A stretch of 64,000 nucleotides of DNA from Peteryoungia desertarenae. GTDB lineage: Bacteria; Pseudomonadota; Alphaproteobacteria; Rhizobiales; Rhizobiaceae. A program made the translations under genes and the position numbers. The stretch lies in the NCBI RefSeq assembly GCF_005860795.2, contig NZ_CP058350.1, positions 1,270,501 to 1,334,500 on the forward strand. The letters run 5' to 3'. The notes under the pieces were generated by a model, which made no database searches, had not been told where the DNA came from, and saw nothing but the letters and a program-made list of their open reading frames with translations. How positions within the stretch are numbered: position 1 is the first letter of the stretch; each line of letters starts with the position of its first letter. Of this stretch, positions 47,197 to 55,541 are shown piece after piece.

Positions 47197-47871
47197 TTAT
47201 TCTGCCGGTCTGATCCGAAGCCCCTGTGCGGACGTGAACTCAACCCGCAGGCGCTCATAGCTTGAAATCGTCGGATGATCAGTCTCAAGCGGATGCGCAT
47301 GGGTCGCGGTGATGACTGCGACATCCGCGCCAGCTGCTTCTCCCGCCCTAACTCCGGCGAGTACATCCTCGAACACCAAACAGCGGGACGGATCGACACC
47401 CAGCCGCTCGGCGCCGAGCCGATAACCGGCCGGGTCCGGCTTGCCGATCTTCACATCTTCCGCCGTCACGATCTTGAGCGGCTGCGGCAGGCCGGCTGCC
47501 CCGATGCGGGCGCGGGCAAGCGCTGAAGGTGCAGATGTCACGATCGCCCAGCGCTCCACTGGCAGACTGTTCAGAAAGGCGATGGCCCCCGGGATCGGCA
47601 CGATGCCCTCGAGATCCTCGATCTCGCCGCGCTCTATGTCCAGCGCTTCCTTCACCACGTCAATGCCCGGCAGGTTGAGTGCGCTGATCGTGTCGATCCC
47701 GCGCTTGCCATGCATGGTGGGCAGGAAGGCTTCGAGGTTCAGACCATGCTTCAACGCCCAGCGGCTCCAGACGCGTTCGGCAGCGGCGATGGAATTGAGC
47801 AGCGTGCCGTCCATGTCGAAGAGAAAACCGTCATAGGAGCGGTCGAAAAGCCGGTCGGGAAAATGGTGCAA
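47197..47871 (-). CDS. HAD family phosphatase
   Basis: This ~224-residue cytoplasmic hydrolase of the HAD-IA type has the nucleophile Asp19 and Asp21 in FDMDGTLLNS, a Ser/Thr motif (VTSAPS), the Lys region EDVKIGKPDP and the acidic FEDVLAGVRAG. It probably dephosphorylates a sugar or sugar phosphate (YfbT/2-deoxyglucose-6-phosphatase group). A TTG at 47871 has GAGAGG nine bases upstream and gives the normal family length; an ATG at 47952 would add 27 unusual residues. Confidence 0.82.
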   Translation of the reverse strand: MHHFPDRLFDRSYDGFLFDMDGTLLNSIAAAERVWSRWALKHGLNLEAFLPTMHGKRGIDTISALNLPGIDVVKEALDIERGEIEDLEGIVPIPGAIAFLNSLPVERWAIVTSAPSALARARIGAAGLPQPLKIVTAEDVKIGKPDPAGYRLGAERLGVDPSRCLVFEDVLAGVRAGEAAGADVAVITATHAHPLETDHPTISSYERLRVEFTSAQGLRIRPAE

Positions 47872-48048
47872 GGCGTGGTTCCTCTCACGGTATTGCAATG
47901 CTGCTCCCGTAAAGACTTCGGTGAATGTGGCATCTCGATGATAACAATCCATTGGATCGGTTGACCGGTCCTGCTGGCCAGGAGAGATCCGAAGAGCCAT
48001 GTCTTCACATCGCGCCTTGCCATGGCAACGTGGGACCGATTCTCGCCC

Positions 48049-50403
48049 CTAGAAGATGCGGTTCAAGCGTAGAATTGCGCCGAAGCTTTGTTTTTGCGCT
48101 CCAATACCCTCGTGAAAGGCACCAACCTGCATGCTGAACGCCCGGTCTATGGTCCAATCGAGACCGAGATGCATCCGCACAGCGGTCGCCTCTGTATCCG
48201 AGCCACTATGCTGGGACGTAGAATAGATGGCAAATGCGCCGCCGGTTAGGTTCATCTGTCCGGCCTCGACGGGAAGGGGCACTTGCACGTCCAGTCCCGC
48301 TTGTAGTCGCGTGAGTCCAACCGATTGAGAGGATACCCGGTTGCCAATGCGATCGACATATTCGTCCGATTTATCTTCGATGTGCATAAGATCCAGTTGT
48401 GGTCGTAGTTTGTATCCGTCGAGATGTAGCTCACCTTGCATCTTGAACTGCCCGAGCCAGCGCTTTGTTGCGAAAGCATCGGTGTAAGAGCCGAGCGGGT
48501 TGATGGTGTTGTTGCTGTGCCCAAAGAGCACACGGCCCTCGAAGAAGAGCGGTTGATCATGCATGCGTGCAGCGAAATAGGGGCCGACCATCCAGCCGGT
48601 GCCTTCGGCCCGGTGGGTACTGTCGAGCATCTCGTCAAGCTGCAGCATCGTGCCGAATATAAGGTTTTCAGTTAGCTTCCGGTGGATGCCGATACTGGCC
48701 TGGGCATAGCGGTCGCCATTGCCCCATGCGGCGGAGATTTCCGTCCAGGCGCCGTTATGGGTCGCGCAGCCATCTGCATATCCGCCATCGTCATCGGCGG
48801 CTGCATTCATGTATTGGCAGCCCCGTTCATCAAGGAAGCGGATGAGGCCAGGCTGGCTTGCCGCCATCCTTGAGGCGCGACTGGTGATGAAGCCGGCAAT
48901 ACCCTCTTCGGTAACACGAATGATGTTCATCGCTGTGTCGGCAAAAATCACTTGGGTGGAACCGGAAACCGTGCCATCTACGCTGATGGTGATTGTGGCG
49001 ATCCCCTGGCGGCTGGACCGCAGCCAAACCGAATAGGTGCCGTTGCGGTTGTCGCGCATCGGGATGGATTGACCTTCTGGATTCTGTCTCAGTGTTCCCA
49101 GATTCGTTGAGGAAACGACAAGGTTGCCACCGGCGCTCAGGATGTTGCCATTAGCATCAAACAGAGTAACGGTGATCTCTGCCTCGGTCGTGTTGTCAGC
49201 CGGCAAGGCTTCAGCTGCGGAATGGCTCACGGTGATCTTTATCCGTGTCCCATCGGCAGCCCCAGGTGAGGTTGTGGTGACAACAACGGTATCCGGTGTA
49301 GACGCAAGGCCCAGATTATCTGTGACGACCAGCGAGAAGGTGAGCACCGAAGCCGGGTCGCCGACGGCAAGAGTGGGTGCGGTGAATGTCGGCTGCGCCG
49401 AGGTGGTGGACGAGAGGGTGACGGCGGTGCCGCCGGTCTGGGTCCACTGATAGGTCAGCGTCTGGCCCGGATTGGGGTCGGTCGAGCCGGTCCCGTCGAG
49501 CATCACGGAAGCTGCCGACCCGATTGATTGGTCCGGCCCTGCATTGGCGGTGGCCTGCCGGTTGATAGCATAGCGCACGACCACAATGCCCGAGCCTCCG
49601 CTATAAGCGGCTTCAGCGCGTCCGCCACCTGCTCCAGCGCCACGACCGTTCGCACCGTTCGTGTTATCAGCTGTTGCTCCGTTGGCCGTCGTGCCTCTGA
49701 CGCTAACATTTCTTGCAGAGCCACCTCCACCATAGAAGGTTGGAACGCCGTTGCGGATAGAAGAGGCCACACCTGGTCCGCCGTTCATTCCGCTTGCCGA
49801 CCCACCGGCACCACCGCCACCCCCACCCGTACCCGGAAAACCGAGCATTGCACCAGCGCCGGAATTGCCATTGCCGCTGTTACCTCCAGATCCCGGTGCA
49901 GCCGGATATATAGAAGACCCTTGACCACCCCTGCCAACAATGCCGTTAAAAGTGGAGTCTTCGCCATCTCCGCCTGGTAAGCCTCCATTTAAGTCTGGCA
50001 TACCCAGATCATCATATGATCCACCAGCACTTCCCCCTGAGCCTACCGTGACAGCATAGCCTCCTGGGGCGATCCCAGCGAACACTCCGCTGACGACCTC
50101 GCCGCCGCCGCCCGCGCTGCCCCAGCCGGCGTTGAGGTGCCCGCCATCGCCACCGCCGCCGCCTCCCACGATGAGGTATTCGACGTCGCTAATATTGGAG
50201 GTGACGGTGAGGGTGCCGTTTGCTGTAAAAGTATGGACCCGATAGGTGATACCACCAACTACGATCTGAGTTTCTGTGCCGCCTGCCGCCTCAGCATATG
50301 CATGTCTGGTTAGGCTACCGTGGAGGAAGACGACGAGTATCACAATGACTACCACGGATGGCAGCCAATGTCTGAAGATGTTGCAAGTAGACAACGTGGC
50401 CAT
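48049..50403 (-). CDS. Autotransporter-like adhesin with Gly-rich and Ig-like domains
   Basis: This 784-residue protein has a signal sequence (cleavage near AYAEA, residue 38), a glycine-rich region (45-280, GGGGGGDGG, TGGGGGGAGGS) that begins HTFTANGTLTVTS-VEYLIVGGGGG like phage tail-fibre tip domains, a PKD/REJ-like domain (285-378, NAGPDQSIGSAASVMLDGT), and an invasin-type Big_1 domain (384-487, NRNGTYSVWLRSSRQG). A linker helix (SRASRMAASQPGLIRFLDE) leads to a beta-barrel of about 235 residues ending in the Phe of ILRLNRIF. This looks like a type V secretion adhesin. The leader region contains hairpins; the gene appears accessory. Confidence 0.8.
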   Translation of the reverse strand: MATLSTCNIFRHWLPSVVVIVILVVFLHGSLTRHAYAEAAGGTETQIVVGGITYRVHTFTANGTLTVTSNISDVEYLIVGGGGGGDGGHLNAGWGSAGGGGEVVSGVFAGIAPGGYAVTVGSGGSAGGSYDDLGMPDLNGGLPGGDGEDSTFNGIVGRGGQGSSIYPAAPGSGGNSGNGNSGAGAMLGFPGTGGGGGGAGGSASGMNGGPGVASSIRNGVPTFYGGGGSARNVSVRGTTANGATADNTNGANGRGAGAGGGRAEAAYSGGSGIVVVRYAINRQATANAGPDQSIGSAASVMLDGTGSTDPNPGQTLTYQWTQTGGTAVTLSSTTSAQPTFTAPTLAVGDPASVLTFSLVVTDNLGLASTPDTVVVTTTSPGAADGTRIKITVSHSAAEALPADNTTEAEITVTLFDANGNILSAGGNLVVSSTNLGTLRQNPEGQSIPMRDNRNGTYSVWLRSSRQGIATITISVDGTVSGSTQVIFADTAMNIIRVTEEGIAGFITSRASRMAASQPGLIRFLDERGCQYMNAAADDDGGYADGCATHNGAWTEISAAWGNGDRYAQASIGIHRKLTENLIFGTMLQLDEMLDSTHRAEGTGWMVGPYFAARMHDQPLFFEGRVLFGHSNNTINPLGSYTDAFATKRWLGQFKMQGELHLDGYKLRPQLDLMHIEDKSDEYVDRIGNRVSSQSVGLTRLQAGLDVQVPLPVEAGQMNLTGGAFAIYSTSQHSGSDTEATAVRMHLGLDWTIDRAFSMQVGAFHEGIGAQKQSFGAILRLNRIF

Positions 50404-50782
50404 TAACCGGAGCTCACTTTACAGCACTCGGCCTCTGAAGCGTGCGAGGATCACAAGAGCAAAGCCGCTATTGCTGTCGGCCAAATGGCCTATTGGCCTT
50501 GTTTTTATGCATCGCTCCGCCCCATCGGGAGATGGGGTATCTGACAAATCAGATATGAACATGTTAGGTTATTCAAAAGTTAAGATGATAGAATTAGAAT
50601 GTATGCACACGTCTCGCATTCGTCGGCACAGGACCGGTTGCTTTTCCTCATCAAGTGGACGGTACTGCCCGATTCTACCCGCAGAGCGGTGCAATAACCT
50701 CATGCAACGGGGTTACAGATCGACAAGGCACGAGATGACGGGGTGACACGGCTTCGGCTCTCGCCTAACTTGTCTGTCGAGA
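50404..50782. other. Intergenic region between autotransporter and TPP riboswitch
   Basis: This 379-base, relatively AT-rich stretch holds no supported protein gene. It contains three consecutive hairpins (50479-50555) just upstream of the autotransporter, and further on a small CTGTC-GAGA-GACAG stem (50774-50787) that touches the start of the riboswitch. Both the minus-strand autotransporter promoter and the plus-strand thiD promoter should lie here. Confidence 0.6.
50479..50555. repeat. Three adjacent hairpins upstream of the autotransporter gene
   Basis: In order on the plus strand: GGCCAA / TTGGCC (50479-50498) followed by TTGTTTTTA, CCCCATC-GGGA-GATGGGG (50520-50537), and TATCTGA-CAAA-TCAGATA (50538-50555), the last two directly adjoining. 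The first, with its T run, looks like a plus-strand terminator. On the minus strand they fall 76-152 bases upstream of the autotransporter start. Confidence 0.6.
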
Positions 50783-50857
50783 GACAGGGGCGTCCGACGT
50801 AGCCGGGCTGAGAAGCACCCTTTGAACCTGAACCAGATCATGCTGGCGGAGGGAGTC
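50783..50857 (+). ncRNA. TPP riboswitch (THI element)
   Basis: The conserved THI core is visible: GGGGCGTCC, GGGCTGAGA, then CCCTTTGAACCTGAACCAG and TGCTGGCGGAGGGA, with P1 closed by GAC / GTC. It lies just upstream of thiD on the same strand. Binding of thiamine pyrophosphate should fold this element and, through a downstream hairpin covering the ribosome binding site, shut off thiD. Confidence 0.93.
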
Positions 50858-50896
50858 GATTGGGTGCCGCGTCGGGCTTTCCGCGTCTGCCCCGTC

Positions 50897-50920
50897 GCTT
50901 CTCCGCCATAAGGGAGAAGC
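50897..50920 (+). promoter_or_regulatory. Shine-Dalgarno-sequestering hairpin for thiD
   Basis: A perfect 8-bp stem GCTTCTCC / GGAGAAGC with an 8-base loop covers the GGGAGAAG ribosome binding site four bases before the thiD ATG. As part of the expression platform of the TPP riboswitch it predicts control at translation. Confidence 0.8.
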
Positions 50921-50924
50921 AGAG

Positions 50925-51734
50925 ATGACATCCACATCCATCCGCAACGTGCTCTCGATCGCCGGCTCGGACCCGTCCGGTGGCGCCGGCATCCAGGCCG
51001 ACCTCAAGGCTTTCTCGGCGCGTGGTTGCTATGGCATGGCGGTCATCACGGCGCTGACGGCGCAGAATACCCGGGGTGTCTCGGCGGTCGTGCCGCTCGA
51101 TCCGGACTTCGTCGCCGAGCAAATCCGCATGGTCTTCGATGATGTCAGGGTCGATGCCGTGAAGATCGGCATGATCGCCAATGCCGGGATTGCGATGGCT
51201 GTGGCGGAGGCGCTGAAGCCGCATCGTGGCATTCCCGTGGTTCTCGATCCGGTGATGATCGCCAAGGGTGGGGCCTCACTTCTCGATCCCGATGCTGTCG
51301 AGGCGCTCACTTCAGAACTTCTGCCGCTCGCGACTTTGCTCACCCCGAACCTGCCGGAGGCCGCAGCCCTGCTCGGCGATCCTGAAGCCTCCGACCGGCG
51401 CATCATGGAATCCCAGGCGGTCCGGCTGACTGCGCTCGGACCAAAAGCCGTATTGGTCAAGGGCGGGCATCTCGCTGGAGGTGAAAGCCCGGATGTCTTG
51501 GTTGCGGATGGAAAGGTCAGCTGGTTCGAGGCCCGCCGCGTCGAGACGTCCAACACGCACGGGACCGGCTGCTCGCTGTCGAGCGCCCTTGCGGCGGAGC
51601 TTGCGAAGGGCAGGGAGCCGCAAGAGGCGGTCGGTATCGCAAAGGCATGGCTGGCCGAGGCCGTGGCAGCCTCCGGCAGGCTGGCGGTCGGATCGGGACA
51701 CGGCCCAGTGCACCACTTTCACGCCATGTGGTAG
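50925..51734 (+). CDS. thiD: Hydroxymethylpyrimidine/phosphomethylpyrimidine kinase
   Basis: ThiD phosphorylates HMP twice to give HMP-PP for thiamine synthesis. The 269-residue ribokinase-like protein shows VLSIAGSDPSGGAGIQADLK at the N-terminus, LTPNLPEAAALLG, VLVKGGH and the anion-hole HGTGCSLSSALAAELAKG. It stands alone without thiE or thiM, behind a TPP riboswitch, so it is shut off when thiamine is available. Confidence 0.96.
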   Translation: MTSTSIRNVLSIAGSDPSGGAGIQADLKAFSARGCYGMAVITALTAQNTRGVSAVVPLDPDFVAEQIRMVFDDVRVDAVKIGMIANAGIAMAVAEALKPHRGIPVVLDPVMIAKGGASLLDPDAVEALTSELLPLATLLTPNLPEAAALLGDPEASDRRIMESQAVRLTALGPKAVLVKGGHLAGGESPDVLVADGKVSWFEARRVETSNTHGTGCSLSSALAAELAKGREPQEAVGIAKAWLAEAVAASGRLAVGSGHGPVHHFHAMW

Positions 51735-51806
51735 GCCTAGTCGATCGGGGTTGAGCGCAGTTCGTCCGCTATCAGGTCTGCGGCAATATAAGCGTCTTGC
51801 CAGCGA

Positions 51807-51841
51807 CAAAAAGAAAACCCGGCGCTGGAGATCGCCGGGTT
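51807..51841 (-). terminator. Intrinsic terminator after the pirin gene
   Basis: Read on the minus strand, a perfect 9-bp stem (AACCCGGCG / CGCCGGGTT) with an 8-base loop is followed by TTTTCTTTTT. It ends the pirin transcript and separates it from convergent thiD. Confidence 0.88.
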
Positions 51842-51875
51842 GAAGAAACTTGACTGTTAGCCGATGGCTGCCGGG

Positions 51876-52787
51876 TTAATGATCAACCTTGATAAAGGTT
51901 CCGTTCTGCAGCTCGCGCATTGCCTGCATCAGTTCCTCGCGGCTGTTCATGACGATTGGGCCATGCCATGCAACGGGTTCTTTGATGGGCTTGCCGGAAA
52001 CGAGGAGGAAGCGGATACCCTGCTCGCCGGCCTGAACGGTAATTTCGTCCCCGGTGTCAAAGACGACCAGCGTCCGGTTACCGGAAAGATCGCGGATATT
52101 GAGTTCCTCGCCCATATATTCCTTCTCGACCTTCACGCCGAAGGGTTTCGATGCATCCCGGAACGTACCGGAGCCGGCGAAGATATAGGCGAAGGCGGAT
52201 CGGTAGGTGTCCACAGGCAAGGTCTTGCGCTTGCCCGGTGGAACAGAGATATCGAGATAGACGGGCTCTGCGGCGATCCCGTCGACCGGGCCGCTCGTCC
52301 CCCAGAATTCACCACAGATGACCCGGACGGCTGTACCGTCGTCATCAACAACAACAGGAATATCCGAGCCTCGGATATCTTGATAACGAGGTGTCGTCAT
52401 CTTCAGTGAAGAGGGCAGGTTGGCCCAGAGCTGAAAACCATGCATACGGCCCGCGAAATCTCCCTTTGGCATTTCCTGATGCATGATGCCGCTGCCAGCC
52501 GTCATCCACTGGATGTCTCCCGCTCCGAGTGACCCGCGATTGCCGAGGCTGTCGCCGTGCTCGACCGTCCCGGCCAGTACATAGGTGATCGTTTCGATCC
52601 CGCGATGCGGATGCCAAGGGAAACCTCGGATATAATCGGTGGGGTCATCATTGCGAAAATCATCCATCATCAGAAACGGGTCCGTCATGGACGGATCACC
52701 AAAGCCGAAGACACGGTGCAGCTTTACGCCAGCCCCCTCCATGGCAGGGGTCGCACGGCTTTCGAATTTCACGGGGCGTATCGACAT
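51876..52787 (-). CDS. Pirin family protein
   Basis: This 303-residue bicupin protein belongs to the pirin family; members act as quercetinases or as redox-sensitive regulators and bind one iron through three His and a Glu of the N-terminal cupin. These are visible in FPWHPHRGIETITYVLAG (His-x-His), EHGDS and MHQEMP. The start at 52787 has AGAGG six bases upstream. A terminator closes it 35 bases downstream. It is divergent from the class II amidotransferase gene. Confidence 0.92.
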   Translation of the reverse strand: MSIRPVKFESRATPAMEGAGVKLHRVFGFGDPSMTDPFLMMDDFRNDDPTDYIRGFPWHPHRGIETITYVLAGTVEHGDSLGNRGSLGAGDIQWMTAGSGIMHQEMPKGDFAGRMHGFQLWANLPSSLKMTTPRYQDIRGSDIPVVVDDDGTAVRVICGEFWGTSGPVDGIAAEPVYLDISVPPGKRKTLPVDTYRSAFAYIFAGSGTFRDASKPFGVKVEKEYMGEELNIRDLSGNRTLVVFDTGDEITVQAGEQGIRFLLVSGKPIKEPVAWHGPIVMNSREELMQAMRELQNGTFIKVDH

Positions 52788-53030
52788 GGCGGCCTCTTTC
52801 AAAGACTCTCAATTTTCGTGAGACATGATATAGAAAAGGTCATGCCACCCCGTAGGATCGATCTGAGAACGCTGTGTTCACAAAATAAAGCGTTTTCGCC
52901 TCGAAAGACTTGTCAGTCCGGTCCTAAATCTGTCATGAACTGCCCATCTTCATGAACTGTTAGCTATTCAGGCAAACACTAGTGGAAAGTCCGCGAAGAG
53001 AGGCTTTGCGGCAATCGGAGCAGATGACCC

Positions 53031-53846
53031 ATGTGCCGTTGGGCAGCCTACCGCGGTGACGCGATTTACCTTGAAGAACTTGTCAGTTCACCCGCCCATT
53101 CCCTGATAGAGCAGTCCCATTGCGCAACACGCGCCAAGACCTCGACAAATGCTGATGGTTTCGGTTTGGCGTGGTATGGAGATCGTCCAGAGCCGGGACG
53201 ATTTCGCGATGTTCTGCCAGCCTGGTCCGACTGTAATCTGAAAAGCCTCGCACGCCAGATAAGGTCGCCACTCTTCCTGGCACATGTCCGCGCCGCCACT
53301 CATGGTTCTACGCGTCGTGACAATTGCCATCCCTTCGTTCACGACAACTGGTCCTTCATGCATAACGGCCAGATCGATCATTTCGATCAGTTGCGTCGCC
53401 CCATGGAGACCATGCTGGATGACGAGTATTTCAACGGACGCCATGGAAATACCGATTCAGAGCTTCTGTTCCTGCTGGCCATGCAGTTCGGCATGAAGGA
53501 GCGACCGCTGGCAGCCATGGCGGAAGCTATTGGTTTCGTGACCGGTCTCAGCCTTCATCTTGTCGGTTCGGTGAAGATCCGTTTTACGGCTGCCTTCTCT
53601 GACGGCAAAAGCCTCTATGCCGTTCGCTATGCCTCGGATCGCTTTGCTCCAACGCTGTTTGCGGGTCCCATGGGAGAAAGCGGCAGCCATTGTGTTGTCT
53701 CGGAGCCGCTGAACGACGACACCGATGCATGGATGGAGATCCCGCCGGACAGCGCGGTGGTGGTCGATGACACGGGATTGCGTGTCGAAGCCTTCAAACC
53801 GGCTGTCGAGACGCAACGCTTGCCGAATTTGGCACTCGCCAACTGA
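53031..53846 (+). CDS. Class II glutamine amidotransferase-like protein (YafJ/EgtC type)
   Basis: This 271-residue cytoplasmic protein has an Ntn-hydrolase glutaminase domain, with the nucleophile Cys2 (MCRWAAYRG), the conserved LAHVRAATHG and FMHNGQI, and GNTDSELLFLL. It probably hydrolyses glutamine or a gamma-glutamyl substrate, as in EgtC or YafJ; the partner domain is missing, so it may be a stand-alone amidohydrolase. It follows a region with 10-base direct repeats. Confidence 0.88.
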   Translation: MCRWAAYRGDAIYLEELVSSPAHSLIEQSHCATRAKTSTNADGFGLAWYGDRPEPGRFRDVLPAWSDCNLKSLARQIRSPLFLAHVRAATHGSTRRDNCHPFVHDNWSFMHNGQIDHFDQLRRPMETMLDDEYFNGRHGNTDSELLFLLAMQFGMKERPLAAMAEAIGFVTGLSLHLVGSVKIRFTAAFSDGKSLYAVRYASDRFAPTLFAGPMGESGSHCVVSEPLNDDTDAWMEIPPDSAVVVDDTGLRVEAFKPAVETQRLPNLALAN

Positions 53847-53851
53847 TCTGC

Positions 53852-54217
53852 TCAGTCGAGACCTTTAGGGATACCCAGTTCTGTGCGGGTCTTTTGTGTG
53901 AGGCCCTGTGCCACAAGCCTATGTGATCGTTGAAGATAATACTGCAGATCATCGCTGGAAAGCGGCGCCTCTGCCGATACGGAAACCCATTTCCGCTTGG
54001 CGAAATAGGGTGCCTGGCTAACTCCATCCATTGACGACAGGATCTCGAAACTTTCCTCGGTGACCTTGAAGGTGATCCGATGGCTGGTATCGGTCAACAA
54101 GGCAAAGACCTTGTCTGCGACCTTGGCAACCCGGCTATCCCATTGATCGACGAAGGATACACCCGGAAGTCTCGCGACGAAATCCTCGAATTCGGCTCGT
54201 TCGAAGAGATTGCTCAT
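53852..54217 (-). CDS. MmcQ/YjbR family protein
   Basis: This 121-residue protein belongs to the YjbR family (CyaY-like fold, often annotated as a DNA-binding protein). The family patterns are VFALLTDTSHRITFKVTEES and YFAKRKWVSV, with the late DDLQYYLQRSHRLVAQGL. The function is unproven. Its ATG overlaps the coaBC stop (ATGA), so it is translationally coupled to it. It is convergent with the amidotransferase gene, with five bases between. Confidence 0.9.
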   Translation of the reverse strand: MSNLFERAEFEDFVARLPGVSFVDQWDSRVAKVADKVFALLTDTSHRITFKVTEESFEILSSMDGVSQAPYFAKRKWVSVSAEAPLSSDDLQYYLQRSHRLVAQGLTQKTRTELGIPKGLD

Positions 54218-55425
54218 GGCTTCTCAACACGCTCCGCTATCCAGTGGGCAAGCTTCATTGCCACAGCATCCTTGTCCATCTCTGGCCAGACTTCGGAGCC
54301 GGATGTCGTGATCAGCCGAACGGTATTTCGACTGCCGCCCATTATCCCGGTTTCAGGGGATACGTCGTTGGCAACGATAAGGTCAGCGCCCTTACGCTCC
54401 AGTTTTGCTCGACCGTTCTCCTCCACATTCTGGGTCTCGGCTGCAAAACCGACGACGAGACGCGGTCGGTTTGGGTGGTGGCCGACCGTCTTCAGAATAT
54501 CGGGGTTCTCGGTCAGTTCGAGCGGCGCCGGCGCAGCCCCCGCCTGTTTCTTGATCTTCTGGTCGGCTGACGAGGCGACCCGCCAGTCTGCGACAGCTGC
54601 AACCATAACCGCTATATCGGCGGGAAGGGCAGCAAGGACCGCGTCGCGCATTTCCTCGGCCCGTTCGATGTGGATGGTGGTCACACCCGCCGGATCAGCA
54701 ATGGTAACCGGCCCGGAGACAAGCGTCACCTTGGCGCCCAATCTGGAAAGTGCTGCTGCAATCGCATGACCCTGCCTGCCGGAAGAGCGGTTTGCGATGT
54801 AACGGACGGGGTCAATCGGTTCATGCGTCGGGCCGGATGTCACGATGGCGGTCTTGCCGCTGAGCATCAGAGACTGAGGTTGAAGCAGATCCTCGATCGC
54901 GGCAACAATCTCAAGCGGTTCCGCCATGCGACCGACGCCAGCCTCGCCACTTTCGGCCATTTCGCCAGCCTTGGGACCGATGAAATGCAGGCCGTCGCTC
55001 TGAAGGGTCATCAGGTTTCGCTGGGTGGCCGGATGCGCCCACATCTGCGGGTTCATCGCAGGCGCCACAAGCACTGGCTTGTTGGTGGCCAGGAGAACCG
55101 TGGATGCAAGATCATTGGCAAGGCCGTTTGCCATCTTGGCCATCAGGTCTGCCGTCGCCGGGGCAACCACCACGAGGTCGCATTCCCGCGCCAGCCGGAT
55201 ATGGCCGACATCCTGTTCATCCTCCCGCGAGAAAAGCTCGGTGAAAACCTTGTCGGCCGCTAGCGCCCCCACGGCCAGCGGCGTGATGAACTCCTGGGCG
55301 CCCGCCGTCATGATCGGGCGGACATGTGCGCCGCGTTCGCGAAGTCGCCGGATCAGGTCCAGGCTCTTATAGGCGGCAATTCCACCAGAAATGATGAGAA
55401 GAATGTCCTTGCCGGCAAGCGTCAT
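54214..55425 (-). CDS. coaBC: Phosphopantothenoylcysteine decarboxylase / phosphopantothenate-cysteine ligase
   Basis: CoaBC performs two coenzyme A steps: ligation of cysteine to 4'-phosphopantothenate (CoaB, CTP-dependent) and decarboxylation to phosphopantetheine (CoaC, FMN). In this 403-residue protein the CoaC domain (1-185) shows ISGGIAAYKSLDLIRRLRE, HIRLARECDLVVVAPATADL and the PAMNPQMW motif; the CoaB domain (about 190-403) shows TSGPTHEPIDPVRYIANRSSG and VADWRV. Length is normal. It is downstream of ubiE-ubiB, as in other rhizobia. Confidence 0.96.
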   Translation of the reverse strand: MTLAGKDILLIISGGIAAYKSLDLIRRLRERGAHVRPIMTAGAQEFITPLAVGALAADKVFTELFSREDEQDVGHIRLARECDLVVVAPATADLMAKMANGLANDLASTVLLATNKPVLVAPAMNPQMWAHPATQRNLMTLQSDGLHFIGPKAGEMAESGEAGVGRMAEPLEIVAAIEDLLQPQSLMLSGKTAIVTSGPTHEPIDPVRYIANRSSGRQGHAIAAALSRLGAKVTLVSGPVTIADPAGVTTIHIERAEEMRDAVLAALPADIAVMVAAVADWRVASSADQKIKKQAGAAPAPLELTENPDILKTVGHHPNRPRLVVGFAAETQNVEENGRAKLERKGADLIVANDVSPETGIMGGSRNTVRLITTSGSEVWPEMDKDAVAMKLAHWIAERVEKP

Positions 55426-55541
55426 TAGCAGAGATCCTGATCAATTCGTCTTGCCTGATTAGCGCAAATCGGGACCCGGCGAAATCATTTGTAAAAAGCC
55501 TATGGCAGAGCTTCCGCCGGACCCGCAAAAAACTGGTAGGC

